Assembly (NCBI GenBank): GCA_001829875.1
Contig: MICN01000062.1
Location: 1-35,611 of the forward strand
Reading direction: 5' to 3'
Source: Syntrophus sp. GWC2_56_31
Lineage (GTDB): Bacteria > Desulfobacterota > Syntrophia > Syntrophales > UBA5619
Length of the DNA: 35,611 nt
The notes below the pieces were generated by a model. It worked only from the letters and a program-made list of their open reading frames with translations. It did not search any database and was not told the origin of the DNA. The position numbers and the translations under genes are program-made. This document shows positions 8,241 to 16,231 of the stretch, piece after piece. Numbering within the stretch: the first letter of the stretch is position 1; every line of letters begins with the position of its first letter.

Positions 8241-8305
8241 TTATTGAAAAAGAAGCGCCGGCAAGGGGATGAAAGGGGGTTACGCATAACCCTTGCCGGC
8301 GTTTC
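8241..8305 (-). terminator. Intrinsic terminator or attenuator before the ATPase pair
   Basis: A 12-base perfect stem (CGCCGGCAAGGG at 8256-8267 with CCCTTGCCGGCG at 8290-8301), extendable to 16 pairs with one wobble, has a 22-base loop. Read on the minus strand it is followed by CTTCTTTTTC. It stands between the DUF5320-like gene (stop at 8318) and the TTG start at 8228. The likely effect is partial termination, lowering ATPase expression relative to the genes upstream. Confidence 0.7.
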
Positions 8306-8317
8306 AACGGGTTCCTA

Positions 8318-8677
8318 CTACTCGGATTTATTCCCCGACGCCAGGGTTTCCATACGCGCCTGAAGTTCTTTCAGGCCGTTTTCCAGATATTGAGCCTGTC
8401 CCTTTAAGACATCCAATTCATTCTGCGGCGTCTCCGGCTGCGCGGAAAAGGGCATCCCGACGGGAATCGGATTCCCGGCAAACCACTGCCACCCCGGGAT
8501 GCCGGTTGCAAAGAAGCGGTTGCGCCGCCCCCGGCCGCCGCGCCCCCCGAAAACAGCGACGCCCGCGCCGTAACCGGGATTCGAAAATGCCGGCACCCCA
8601 TATCCGGCGCAGAAACCCGCGCCCCAACCTGTCCTGGGCCCCATTCCCATGGGACCTGTTCTATCTCCACCTGGCAT
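8318..8677 (-). CDS. DUF5320-like Gly/Arg-rich small protein
   Basis: This 119-residue protein begins MPGGDRTGPMGMGPRTGWGA, the recurrent N-terminus of DUF5320 proteins found beside NifX and ORP genes. It has a Gly/Arg/Phe-rich middle, then a heptad-like C-terminal helix (about residues 85-112, ELDVLKGQAQYLENGLKELQ) that could form a coiled coil. A strong AAGGAGG site precedes the ATG. The function is unknown. It is the second of two tandem proteins with similar starts. Confidence 0.75.
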   Translation of the reverse strand: MPGGDRTGPMGMGPRTGWGAGFCAGYGVPAFSNPGYGAGVAVFGGRGGRGRRNRFFATGIPGWQWFAGNPIPVGMPFSAQPETPQNELDVLKGQAQYLENGLKELQARMETLASGNKSE

Positions 8678-8681
8678 AGTA

Positions 8682-8975
8682 CTAACCTCCTTTACTGCTT
8701 TTATACGTTTTCAGAAGTTGCAGCGCCATTGCCGCCGGCGCCAACAATGAGAAGAACACATCCCACATTGTCACGCCATTTCCTTTGCCGCGACCTGTCC
8801 GCCGGCCTTCCGAATCCGATCCGGCATCCACGATCCTCTGCAGAAATCCGGCACCGCGATCCTGCGACACGCCCGATTCTCTTGCCGCACCTGCTCTTCT
8901 CATTGTGCGGCCACCCAAACCGCGTCCTGTCCCAGGTCCCATTCCCCGGGGACCCATCCCATCGCCTCTTGGCAT
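8682..8975 (-). CDS. DUF5320-like small protein with C-terminal hydrophobic segment
   Basis: This 97-residue protein starts MPRGDGMGPRGMGPGTGRGL, similar to the following gene, so the two are probably diverged duplicates. Unlike its neighbour it ends in a hydrophobic stretch (MWDVFFSLLAPAAMALQLL, about 70-90) that could sit in the membrane. GGGAGGTGATC before the ATG is a strong ribosome site. The spacing to the next gene is four bases. The function is unknown; it co-occurs with NifX-family genes. Confidence 0.7.
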   Translation of the reverse strand: MPRGDGMGPRGMGPGTGRGLGGRTMRRAGAARESGVSQDRGAGFLQRIVDAGSDSEGRRTGRGKGNGVTMWDVFFSLLAPAAMALQLLKTYKSSKGG

Positions 8976-8999
8976 TCGATCACCTCCCTATCTCGTCCC

Positions 9000-9032
9000 C
9001 CACAAACAGGAAGATTCTGAACCTGCTTGTGG
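9000..9032 (-). repeat. Inverted repeat between NifX gene and small genes
   Basis: The arms CCACAAACAGG (9000-9010) and CCTGCTTGTGG (9022-9032) pair with one mismatch around an 11-base loop. It stands 32 bases after the NifX stop and ahead of the strong ribosome site of the next gene. There is no T-run after it on the minus strand, so an RNA processing or stabilising hairpin is more likely than a terminator. Confidence 0.45.
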
Positions 9033-9063
9033 ATGACCGCTTCAGGGATTCAAATCCCCTGGT

Positions 9064-9432
9064 TTAAAACCCATGTCCCTTGGCCGTAGGCGCCTTCACT
9101 TCCTGCAGGCGCCCCTCCTTCCACGCAGTCAATGCATCGCGGACCGTCAGGGTGTCGCCCCCGAACTGAAAAACCCGTATGGAAACCGCCTCCAAAGCCC
9201 TAAATGCGTTGGGTCCCACATTGCCGGTCAGGAGGATATCAACGGACTTATTGGCCATCTGTCGCGCCGCTTGAATACCAGCCCCCTGAGCCGCGTTCAT
9301 ATTCTGACTGTTTTCCAAAACTTCCACATTCGTCTCCTCCGTATCCGTGATCACAAAATACCTTGCCCTGCCAAAAACGCGGTCGACCGGACTGTTGAGA
9401 TCCTCTCCACTGGCTGTAATCGCTACTCTCAT
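9064..9432 (-). CDS. NifX/ORP-type iron-molybdenum cofactor-binding protein
   Basis: This is a complete 122-residue NifX/NafY/MTH1175-family protein. It has the N-terminal strand MRVAITASG, the ligand-loop region DSPVD-like LNSPVDRVFGRARYF at about 11-26, and the conserved ILLTGNVGPNAFRAL at about 66-80. Members bind FeMo-co precursors or, in Orange Protein, a mixed Mo-Cu sulfide cluster. It lies in the ORP-like cluster with two ferredoxin ATPases and a sigma-54 activator. Which metal it carries cannot be read from sequence. Confidence 0.82.
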   Translation of the reverse strand: MRVAITASGEDLNSPVDRVFGRARYFVITDTEETNVEVLENSQNMNAAQGAGIQAARQMANKSVDILLTGNVGPNAFRALEAVSIRVFQFGGDTLTVRDALTAWKEGRLQEVKAPTAKGHGF

Positions 9433-9509
9433 CTTTTACCGTCCTTTTCCTTTGGTTTGCTGTCTCAAAGAAGGCTTGAATCACCCTCGTCCTCCCCCAT
9501 CGTCGCCCT

Positions 9510-9917
9510 TCACCTTGTCGGGCAATCGGCAGACGCGCCGCCGCGCCGCCACCTTTTCCTGCCCCGCACGCGGCTCGCCCCCGGGCCAAAACCGGGCAGA
9601 ATGAAGCGGGCATCGGAAAGGCTGCCGTCCAGATAAGCCCCGATAACCTCTTCGATGGACCCGCGCAGACAGGGGATCACCTTCACACCGGATGCTCGAA
9701 TCATCCTTTCCAGGGGCCGGGAAATGGCGCCGCACAACAGCACCTCGACCCCAAGCGCTTCGAGTTGATTCACCCTCTCCGGCAAAATTCGTGTTTCAAA
9801 GGGCATGAACGATCTGTTTTTAACCTCATCCCCCATCACATTAAAAACCAGAAGACGACTGGAGAAATCGCAAACCGTTGAAACCGTATTTTCCCAGACT
9901 GTCACCGCGACTTTCAT
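9510..9917 (-). CDS. NifX-family protein, divergent
   Basis: This is a 135-residue NifX-like protein starting MKVAVTVWENTVSTVCDFSS. Its core strand ends in EVLLCGAISRPLERMI (about 58-73), where a Cys replaces the usual Thr-Gly. A Cys also occurs in VIPCLRG. The C-terminal tail is Arg/Gly-rich. It is the first gene after a sigma-54-type promoter (9941-9956) and so probably opens the ORP-like transcript. It is paralogous to the next gene and could form the heteromeric partner. Confidence 0.75.
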   Translation of the reverse strand: MKVAVTVWENTVSTVCDFSSRLLVFNVMGDEVKNRSFMPFETRILPERVNQLEALGVEVLLCGAISRPLERMIRASGVKVIPCLRGSIEEVIGAYLDGSLSDARFILPGFGPGASRVRGRKRWRRGGASADCPTR

Positions 9918-9940
9918 GATCCACCCTCTGCTGCTCTCAT

Positions 9941-9956
9941 ATCAAGAATAGTGCCA
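9941..9956 (-). promoter_or_regulatory. Sigma-54-type promoter for the NifX-ATPase cluster
   Basis: On the minus strand TGGCAC (9951-9956), five bases, then TTGAT (9941-9945) matches the -24/-12 element, except for GA instead of GC in the -12 box. It lies 24 bases before the ATG of the first NifX gene. The sigma-54 activator gene is immediately upstream on the same strand, which makes this the expected target. Confidence 0.5.
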
Positions 9957-10159
9957 AAAGCCCGTGAACAGGCCGGAAAGATCATATCAACAATTATAAT
10001 GGTATCTTACATGCTTTGAAAAGAAAAAATGACCGGCGGCGTGGTCGCAAATGACAACAGCGGCGGCAGATGAGAGGATGCAATTATGCGACTCCCTCGG
10101 AGGAAATCTACCAAGACGGCAGCGCTAATAAATGCGTATGAATATAAATATTATTGGTT

Positions 10160-10183
10160 ATTCCTCCGGCTAAGCCGGAATTT
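10160..10183 (-). terminator. Hairpin over the stop codon of the sigma-54 activator gene
   Basis: TCCGGC (10165-10170) and GCCGGA (10174-10179) form a tight stem with a three-base loop; flanking A/T bases can extend it. The TAG stop of the activator lies in and next to the loop. No long T-run follows on the minus strand, only an A/T-rich tract, so termination would be modest. Confidence 0.35.
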
Positions 10184-11489
10184 TGATGTTCAATGCTTTG
10201 ATCTTGCGGAAGAGGGTGCTCTTGTGAATGCCGAGGGCCTTCGCCGTTTTGATGCGGTTCCATTGGTGCCGACGCAGCATGTTCGTGATGAAGACCGCTT
10301 CCAGGTCTTTCATGTTCATGGTCTCGTTTCTGCCGGAGGACTCCATGCCGCGGTACAGGCAAAGGTTTTCCGGCAGGTGATGCGGCTCGATCAACCCCGA
10401 TTTGCAGAGGATAAAGGCGTGCTCGATAACATTCTGAAGTTCCCGGACATTCCCCGGGTAGTCATAGGAGACGAGACAGGCCAGGGCCTCGCCGGACAAT
10501 CCGGCGATCACCTTTTTTTGCAGCACATTGAAATGGTGGATGAAATGGTCCGCCAGCAACGGGATGTCCTCCATCCGGTCCCGCAGCGGCGGCAATTCCA
10601 TTCGGATCACATGGATGCGGTAATAGAGGTCTTCGCGGAATTTTCCCTCTTTGACGAGTTCCTGCAGACGCCTGTTGGTCGCGGCGATGATCCGGACATC
10701 GGACGGGACGGTCTCCACCGAACCCAGCGGTTCGTAGGTCTTTTCCTGGAGCACCCGTAGCAGCCGGACCTGGAGGGCCGGTGATATATCCCCGATTTCA
10801 TCCAGGAAGAGGGTCCCCCGTTCGGCCAGCCGGAAGCGACCCGGCTTGTCCTTCTTGGCATCCGTAAAGGCCCCGGCCTTGTAACCGAAAAGCTCGGATT
10901 CCAGCAACGTATCCGGAAGGGCTCCGCAATTCACTGCGATGAACGGCTGTTTCTTTCGCGGACTCAAATGATGGATGGCCCGGGCGAACAGCTCCTTGCC
11001 GGTGCCGCTTTCCCCCTCCAGAAGAACCGTACTGGCGCTGCCGGCCACATCGGGCAGGATGTCGAACAATTGATGCATTCGGTGGTTCTTCGAGATGATG
11101 TCTTCGAAGGAGTACCGTTCGGCAATCGCCTTCCGGAGTTTCTCCTCGACGCTGATGTCCCGGAACGTCTCCACAGCCCCGATGATCCGGCCTTGCTCAT
11201 CTTTGAGAAGAGCCGTGGAAATGCTGATCGGAAGGCGACTTCCTGCGGCATCCACAATATGGACGGTCCGGTTGACGATGGATTTTCCCGATTGAATGGT
11301 TTTGCGGAGTATGCAGCCTTTTTCGCAGACATCCGCCTTGAGCACGTCCTTGCAGTGCTGGCCGACCGCATCTTCGCGGAGGACGCCGGTAATCTGCTCT
11401 GCCGCCCGGTTGAAAGAGGTGATGCGCCAGTTGTCGTCGATGGTAAATACGCCGTCGGCAATCGAATCCAGGATGATGTCTTTTTCCAT
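10170..11489 (-). CDS. PAS-AAA sigma-54-dependent activator
   Basis: This is a complete 439-residue bacterial enhancer-binding protein. An N-terminal PAS domain (about 1-118) carries the Cys-containing insert KADVCEKGCILRKTI, typical of redox-related PAS sensors. The AAA+ domain (about 135-365) has Walker A EGESGTGKE, the sigma-54 contact loop as GAFTDA rather than GAFTGA, Walker B GTLFLDEIGD and the R-finger region. A Fis-type helix-turn-helix closes it (WNRIKTAKALGIHKSTLFRK). By its position it should drive the sigma-54-type promoter at 9941-9956 and hence the NifX/ATPase genes, as DVU2106 does for ORP genes in Desulfovibrio. Confidence 0.93.
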   Translation of the reverse strand: MEKDIILDSIADGVFTIDDNWRITSFNRAAEQITGVLREDAVGQHCKDVLKADVCEKGCILRKTIQSGKSIVNRTVHIVDAAGSRLPISISTALLKDEQGRIIGAVETFRDISVEEKLRKAIAERYSFEDIISKNHRMHQLFDILPDVAGSASTVLLEGESGTGKELFARAIHHLSPRKKQPFIAVNCGALPDTLLESELFGYKAGAFTDAKKDKPGRFRLAERGTLFLDEIGDISPALQVRLLRVLQEKTYEPLGSVETVPSDVRIIAATNRRLQELVKEGKFREDLYYRIHVIRMELPPLRDRMEDIPLLADHFIHHFNVLQKKVIAGLSGEALACLVSYDYPGNVRELQNVIEHAFILCKSGLIEPHHLPENLCLYRGMESSGRNETMNMKDLEAVFITNMLRRHQWNRIKTAKALGIHKSTLFRKIKALNIKIPA

Positions 11490-11663
11490 ACGGCCTTTAT
11501 AACATATTTACCCGCCAACTTGAAATGCAAACCTCGGTGGGAATAGCACACCGGTCACCATCCATGTTCACCGGCAATGTTTTTTATAGTACCGGTGATG
11601 GAAACCGCACGTTCTCTTCACCCGGCTAATTCCCCCGCGGGTACGGCCAGGGCGGCGCCTTCG

Positions 11664-12606
11664 CTACTCCGGAGTTCCCGGGTGGAATCTTCCCTCCGGC
11701 GGCCGGCCGCGTTTGCCGGCGGCCAGACGGATCGACCCCGTCGGACAGACCTCGATGCAGGTTCCGCAGGCGAAGCAGTCCGGAATCATCCTGTCCCGTT
11801 TCAGAATCGCCCCCATCACCGTCGATGGGCAGGCCTTTTCGCAGGAGCGACAACCGATGCATGTCTCGTGATTCACGACGATCCTGAACAGGCTGACTTT
11901 CTCTATGAGCCAGCCGACGAGTCCGAATGGGCAGAAGAACTGACACCAGGGACGGTAAACGAAGAGTGCGGCGATCAGAATAAGGCCGAGAAATATCCCC
12001 CCTCCGATGCCGATTGCCGCCGGTTTGTAGATCTTGAAGGGATCGATCTGCTCGATCAGATCGGTCGCCCAGACAAAGGCGGCCATGGTAAAGATCAAAA
12101 AAATGCGATCCGGATCGCATTGGTCCAGAGGAACGGCGGGCGGTATTGCCTCATGATTCCCCCCGTATCGCGGTGATTTCGATTCAGGCGGAAGATCAGG
12201 TCCTGGAGCGTTCCCGCCTGGCATCCCCAGGAGCAGATGAATTTATTGGCGAGAAAGACCAGCAGAAGGAAAATCATCAAGGCGATCATCCGGGGCGGGA
12301 AGATGACCCCCTTGGCGCCGAAAAGGACAATGGCATCCTTGATCGTTCCCATGGGGCCGGGATCCGATCCGAGGATGACCCCGAAGAGTACAGCGGCGGC
12401 GAGATAGAGCCTCCTGCGCAGGCCAGGGGTGATCTTTCTGCGGCGCATCAGCACAAAGACGCCGACAAGAAAGAGAACCCACAGGCCGAACTTCAGAGGG
12501 ATCTTCACCCAGTTTTTCGATTCGTATTCCGCTTCCAGCGTCCAGCCAGTTCGATCCAGTCGTGGCGCACCACCCGGTTTTTCTCCGTTATAATCCGTTC
12601 AGACAT
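11664..12606 (-). pseudogene. NapH/YccM-like 4Fe-4S membrane protein, frameshifted
   Basis: This is a polytopic membrane protein with CxxxC on a cytoplasmic loop (FICSWGCQAGTLQDLIF) and a second copy of it (YRPWCQFFCPFGLVGW). A 2[4Fe-4S] tail follows (CIGCRSCEKACP, CFACGTCIEVCP). It is broken into frames. The gene should start at ATG 12606 (strong GGAGGAGG site, MSERIITEKNRVVRHDWIEL). That frame stops after 34 codons, and the protein continues in another frame from about 12545. A second break lies at a run of seven A (12097-12103, T on the coding strand), where FLWTNAIRIAFF ends and LIFTMAAFVWATD continues in another frame. Such proteins hand quinol electrons to periplasmic or cytosolic Fe-S partners. 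Real decay or sequencing error are both possible. Confidence 0.7.
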
Positions 12607-12609
12607 GGT

Positions 12610-13449
12610 CTATTCCTCCTCCTTGCCGTAGAGATGCCCCCCGATCATTTTCGCAAGCGTTTCGGCCTTCGCAAGGATCTCCTTCCGGGGGCCGATCGAC
12701 ATCGCCTTCCGGGGGCAGGCCTCGATGCAGGCCGGCGTCTTGTTCTCATTCAGCAGATCGTTGCAGAGGTCGCATTTGTACATGACGCCGTTTCCCACCA
12801 GGGTCGGGAGGACCTTGAGATAAACCCCGACGCCCGACTGGCGCTGGGGGATCTCCCAGGGGCAAACCGTCTTGCACTTGGCGCCGCCGAAACAGGCCTC
12901 CTGATCGATGACAACGGCCCCGTTCTCAAACTTGTGGTTCGCGGCGAACGGGCAGAGAGTCGCGCAGGCGGGATTGTCGCAGTGCATGCACCTTCTCGGA
13001 ATGAATACGGTCTTCTTCTGTCCTTCGACATCGGCCTCCGCCTTCTGGACGAAGATCAGGTTATAGGGAGTCAGGCGGTTGAAAACCCCCTTCTTGCTTT
13101 TGCCGCAGCCGGGGCTCAATGCCCGTCGGCAGCGCGGACACCGGATCGGTTTTTCCGCCTTCATCGAAACATAACCGCCTTCGATCTTCAGGATCTTCCC
13201 GTTGACGAGGACATCGGCGACCTTCCGGTGCGCCGCCTCGATGATCCTGCCGAACGTCTGCCGCGAAATGTTCATCCGGGAGGCCGCCTGCTCTTGGTAC
13301 AACCCTTCGAGGTCGGCCAGGCGGATTGCCTCGTGTTCGTCGAGGGTTAAAAGCACGACTCCGCAAGATGAAGGCGTCGCCCCCTCCGGCTGGAAACACG
13401 TCTTCCCCGGCATGGCGCCGATCTGTCGGCAGCACTTCGGTCTCGGCAT
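12610..13449 (-). CDS. DUF134 DNA-binding domain fused to a HybA-like ferredoxin
   Basis: This is a 279-residue fusion. Residues 1-105 are a DUF134 domain: MPRPKCCRQIG start, LTLDEHEAIRLADLEGLYQE, and a helix-turn-helix QEQAASRMNISRQTFGRI. From about residue 110 there is a CPRC zinc or metal pair, then an HybA/DmsB-type 4Fe-4S electron carrier with Cys groups CMHCDNPACATLCP, CFGGAKCKTVCP, CDLCNDLLNENKTPACIEACP. The ATG at 13449 has GGAGGGTGATT before it. It precedes the NapH-like gene by four bases, so the pair likely forms one electron-transfer unit. A DNA-binding head on a ferredoxin suggests a redox-sensing regulator. Confidence 0.85.
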   Translation of the reverse strand: MPRPKCCRQIGAMPGKTCFQPEGATPSSCGVVLLTLDEHEAIRLADLEGLYQEQAASRMNISRQTFGRIIEAAHRKVADVLVNGKILKIEGGYVSMKAEKPIRCPRCRRALSPGCGKSKKGVFNRLTPYNLIFVQKAEADVEGQKKTVFIPRRCMHCDNPACATLCPFAANHKFENGAVVIDQEACFGGAKCKTVCPWEIPQRQSGVGVYLKVLPTLVGNGVMYKCDLCNDLLNENKTPACIEACPRKAMSIGPRKEILAKAETLAKMIGGHLYGKEEE

Positions 13450-13470
13450 AATCACCCTCCACATCAGGTT

Positions 13471-13632
13471 TCAGGATGAGATGCCTTGTTCCGTTTCTAC
13501 CTCACAGTTCTCCCCCATCTGTTCGGCCATCGGGCAGGGTTTCTTCTTGAAAAACTCGAAGTAGAGCAGCGGCACGGCAATCAGGGTAAGAACGGTTGCC
13601 GCTACTGCCCTGAAAGCGTCACCGACGGTGTG
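13471..13632 (-). pseudogene. C-terminal remnant of an RND efflux pump
   Basis: A 53-codon frame without start codon reads VGDAFRAVAATVLTLIAVPL followed by LLYFEFFKKK. This matches the end of the last transmembrane segment of AcrB/CzcA-type RND permeases, followed by a Cys-containing tail. A TAA lies in the frame just upstream (13633-13635), and no other RND sequence is visible nearby. About 1000 residues are therefore missing, which makes it a relic of a large deletion between the HdrD gene and the DUF134 fusion gene. Confidence 0.6.
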
Positions 13633-13666
13633 TTATAAGGTGCGAAATATGGGATCAAGGCATCGT

Positions 13667-15280
13667 TCATGATCGCCAAGATGGTTCGTCTCCGAATCGA
13701 ATCATAGGTTTCTTCATATCGACCATGGCATTGACGATCAACTCGACCAGGCCGCCGTAATAGAGACGGCTGCGCTCCTCCGCATGATAGTAGTTGATGA
13801 TGTCCCGGATGGCGCCTTTGCAGTTCGAGCAGGGGGCGCAGACATATTTAGGTGCCTCCCGGGGTTCCCCTTCGAAGGCATTGAGGATCTGCAGGAACTT
13901 CTTGCGCGAGCCGACCAGATTTCTCCATTGTGCAAAATTGTATCCCGACATGATGGCAAAACCCGAACCGCCGCCGCAGCAGTAATTCTCCACCCCATGG
14001 GGCGTCATTTCCCGGAATCCCGGGGCGATCTTTCTGAGGATGCGCCTTTGAGGTTCCACGATTCCCATGGACCGTACCATGTTGCAGGGATCGTGCAGTG
14101 TTACGGGAAAATCGTTCCTGAGGGGATCAAACTGCAATTTTCCGCTCCGGACGATCTCCTCAAGCGTGACCATGGCCGATTCGCGCGGGAGATTGAGATC
14201 TCCCGTCAACAGCCGGTCGGCGATGACGGTCAACGCTTTATGCGCATGACCGCATTCGCCCATGACGATTTTTTTAACCTTCAGCCTTCGGGCGATGTCG
14301 GCATGCCTGACGGCGACGCGGGAAAATTGCACATCATCATACCATAACCCGTAGTTTACGGCATCGTAACCAACGGCCTCCGAGGACAAGGTCCAGGAAA
14401 GTCCGGCCGCTTGAAAAATGGTAGCAAAGGCTCCGACATTTTCCGGCCAGGCGAGCATCTCGCCTGCATTGTGGATCAGCAGGATATCCGCGCCTTCCAC
14501 GTCCCAGGGGATCTCGACTTTATAACCCGTGATCTCTTCCATCTCTTCCTGGATGAATTCGACGCTGTCCTTCGCGGCAAGGGGGTTCATGCCGGTAGAA
14601 GAGCCGACCCGCAGATGCTGAACCGTTCCTTTATCGTGGAGCTCCTTGGGGGCGATGCCCATTTCCTGAGAGAAGAGCTTGCGGATTTCGTGCGTGATGA
14701 GCCCATTGTCCACGCCGATGGGGCAGACCGTGGCGCATCGCCGGCAGAGCGTACAGCGATAGGACAGCTCGGCAAGACGGGCGATCGTCGTCCAGTTCAG
14801 ATCGATATCGCCGGTCAGTTTGGCGGTGATTTTTCCACCCGGCTTGAGATATTTTTTATAAATCCGCCGCAGGACCTCGGCCCGGAACATGGGTCGGTAG
14901 ATATCCTTCCGTCCGCTCATTTCATAGACGGGGCAGGCATTGGAACAGGTCTGGCATTTGGCGCAGTGTTCCATCGAAAGCATCAGGGGCTGAAGAAAGG
15001 TCCAGTTGTTTTCCTTTTCAAAGAGCTTTTTCAAGCCGGATAGAAACCGGAGAACCAACGCTTCCTCCTCTTCCTTGTTCGCAGGCTTGGGGATGCCGAT
15101 CGCAATCGTGTCGTCCAGCGAGGTTTCCAGGTGCTTGACCTTTTCCGGGTTCAGGGGGGGAATGGTCACCTGATTGAAATCCTCATAGGGTGCAGGCAAA
15201 GGCGAAAGTTCGCCCGGTTCGATGTGACACAAACAGTCGGACGGTTTGGACAGGTTGGATGGCTTCATTTGGTTGTTCAT
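13667..15280 (-). CDS. HdrD/DsrK-like Fe-S subunit of a membrane redox complex
   Basis: This is a 537-residue cytosolic protein of the HdrD/DsrK/TmcB family. It has two 4Fe-4S motifs (CAKCQTCSNACPVYE at about 107-121 and CTLCRRCATVCPIG at about 176-189) and two CCG domains (ECGHAHKAL, HDPCNMVRS; YCCGGGSGF, CAPCSNCKGA), which hold the noncubane 4Fe-4S centre for disulfide chemistry. It overlaps the NarI-like gene as ATGA, so the pair forms one complex that would exchange electrons between menaquinone and a thiol/disulfide carrier such as DsrC. DsrK, TmcB or a related paralogue cannot be told apart here. Real dsrM is at the left edge, so this is an additional module. Confidence 0.88.
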   Translation of the reverse strand: MNNQMKPSNLSKPSDCLCHIEPGELSPLPAPYEDFNQVTIPPLNPEKVKHLETSLDDTIAIGIPKPANKEEEEALVLRFLSGLKKLFEKENNWTFLQPLMLSMEHCAKCQTCSNACPVYEMSGRKDIYRPMFRAEVLRRIYKKYLKPGGKITAKLTGDIDLNWTTIARLAELSYRCTLCRRCATVCPIGVDNGLITHEIRKLFSQEMGIAPKELHDKGTVQHLRVGSSTGMNPLAAKDSVEFIQEEMEEITGYKVEIPWDVEGADILLIHNAGEMLAWPENVGAFATIFQAAGLSWTLSSEAVGYDAVNYGLWYDDVQFSRVAVRHADIARRLKVKKIVMGECGHAHKALTVIADRLLTGDLNLPRESAMVTLEEIVRSGKLQFDPLRNDFPVTLHDPCNMVRSMGIVEPQRRILRKIAPGFREMTPHGVENYCCGGGSGFAIMSGYNFAQWRNLVGSRKKFLQILNAFEGEPREAPKYVCAPCSNCKGAIRDIINYYHAEERSRLYYGGLVELIVNAMVDMKKPMIRFGDEPSWRS

Positions 15281-16218
15281 TTCTCCTTGGGTGCTGAAGA
15301 TGCGATGTCACGCCAGGATTTTCGTCCGTCCGCATCAACGTGATTTGCCCTCCAGGTCGGTTTCAGTTCCAGGTTCTCCATGATGGCGGCTTCGATCCTC
15401 CCGCCCCGGCGGTTCTGGGCGTCGTCCCATTTTACCTTGTGATAAAGGAAATATTTCATGAACATATGAGACATATGGGTCAGGGGGATATAGGCTGCCA
15501 GAAGCGAAGCCGACACGATGGCCACCCCGCCGGCGATGCTTTGACCCGGTGCGTAGCCGTTCAGTGGAAGTCCTCCCGTCAGCAGGCCGAACGCATAGGC
15601 CTTTGCGCCCACCAGAAGCGGATCGGTGAACACAGCGGCGGCAAGGGCGGAAACGAAAAAAAGGAAGATGAATAGAATATTGAAATAATCGGAGAAAGAC
15701 GAGTAATTTCGGAGTTCCGGTTCGGTCCACCGTTTGGAGAGAAGCCCCAGGCTGCCGATATTTCCCAGGACCAGACCGGTCCATCCCGTAACAACAATAA
15801 GCCCGTCCAGAAGGGACTTGATGGTGCCGCCGGGGGCAGCGGGGTAATCGCTCCCCAGAATGACAAGGGCGTGAACAACCAGTAAGCCGGAGGTGGCGAT
15901 CATCAGGTAAAGTCCGAAATGAAAGGGGAAGGAGATCCGCCAAAGGCTCCTGTTTTCTTTCCACAACCCCCTGATGAACAGAATTTCCGGCAGCATGTAG
16001 CGAAGCTCATTGAACAGCGATCGTTTGTGGGTCTTTTCCCACCAGTTCACCTCCTCCAGATAGGAGCCGCCGTAAGCCGCCCTGGCGGCCGTTTCGTGCT
16101 GAACAGGGTAGAGTTCCCAGCGGACATGAATGGGAAGGGTGATTTGCCGGTAGATGCGATAGGCGGTCGCAAGGATGAACACAAAAATGCACAGATAAGA
16201 CAATAGATAAAATCCCAT
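15277..16218 (-). CDS. NarI/DsrM-like membrane cytochrome b subunit
   Basis: This is a 313-residue membrane protein with about six helices, a large N-terminal soluble loop and His residues placed like haem b ligands (FPFHFGLYLMI at about 98-108, PLTHMSHMFMKYFLYHK at about 248-264). It is the menaquinol-side partner of the HdrD-like protein encoded by the overlapping next gene. The C-terminal tail (LKPTWRANHVDADGRKSWRD) resembles those of HdrE-type subunits. The ATG at 16218 opens the first membrane helix directly. It follows the stand-alone receiver gene by 13 bases in the same operon. Confidence 0.85.
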   Translation of the reverse strand: MGFYLLSYLCIFVFILATAYRIYRQITLPIHVRWELYPVQHETAARAAYGGSYLEEVNWWEKTHKRSLFNELRYMLPEILFIRGLWKENRSLWRISFPFHFGLYLMIATSGLLVVHALVILGSDYPAAPGGTIKSLLDGLIVVTGWTGLVLGNIGSLGLLSKRWTEPELRNYSSFSDYFNILFIFLFFVSALAAAVFTDPLLVGAKAYAFGLLTGGLPLNGYAPGQSIAGGVAIVSASLLAAYIPLTHMSHMFMKYFLYHKVKWDDAQNRRGGRIEAAIMENLELKPTWRANHVDADGRKSWRDIASSAPKEK

Positions 16219-16231
16219 AAAAAACGTTGCC

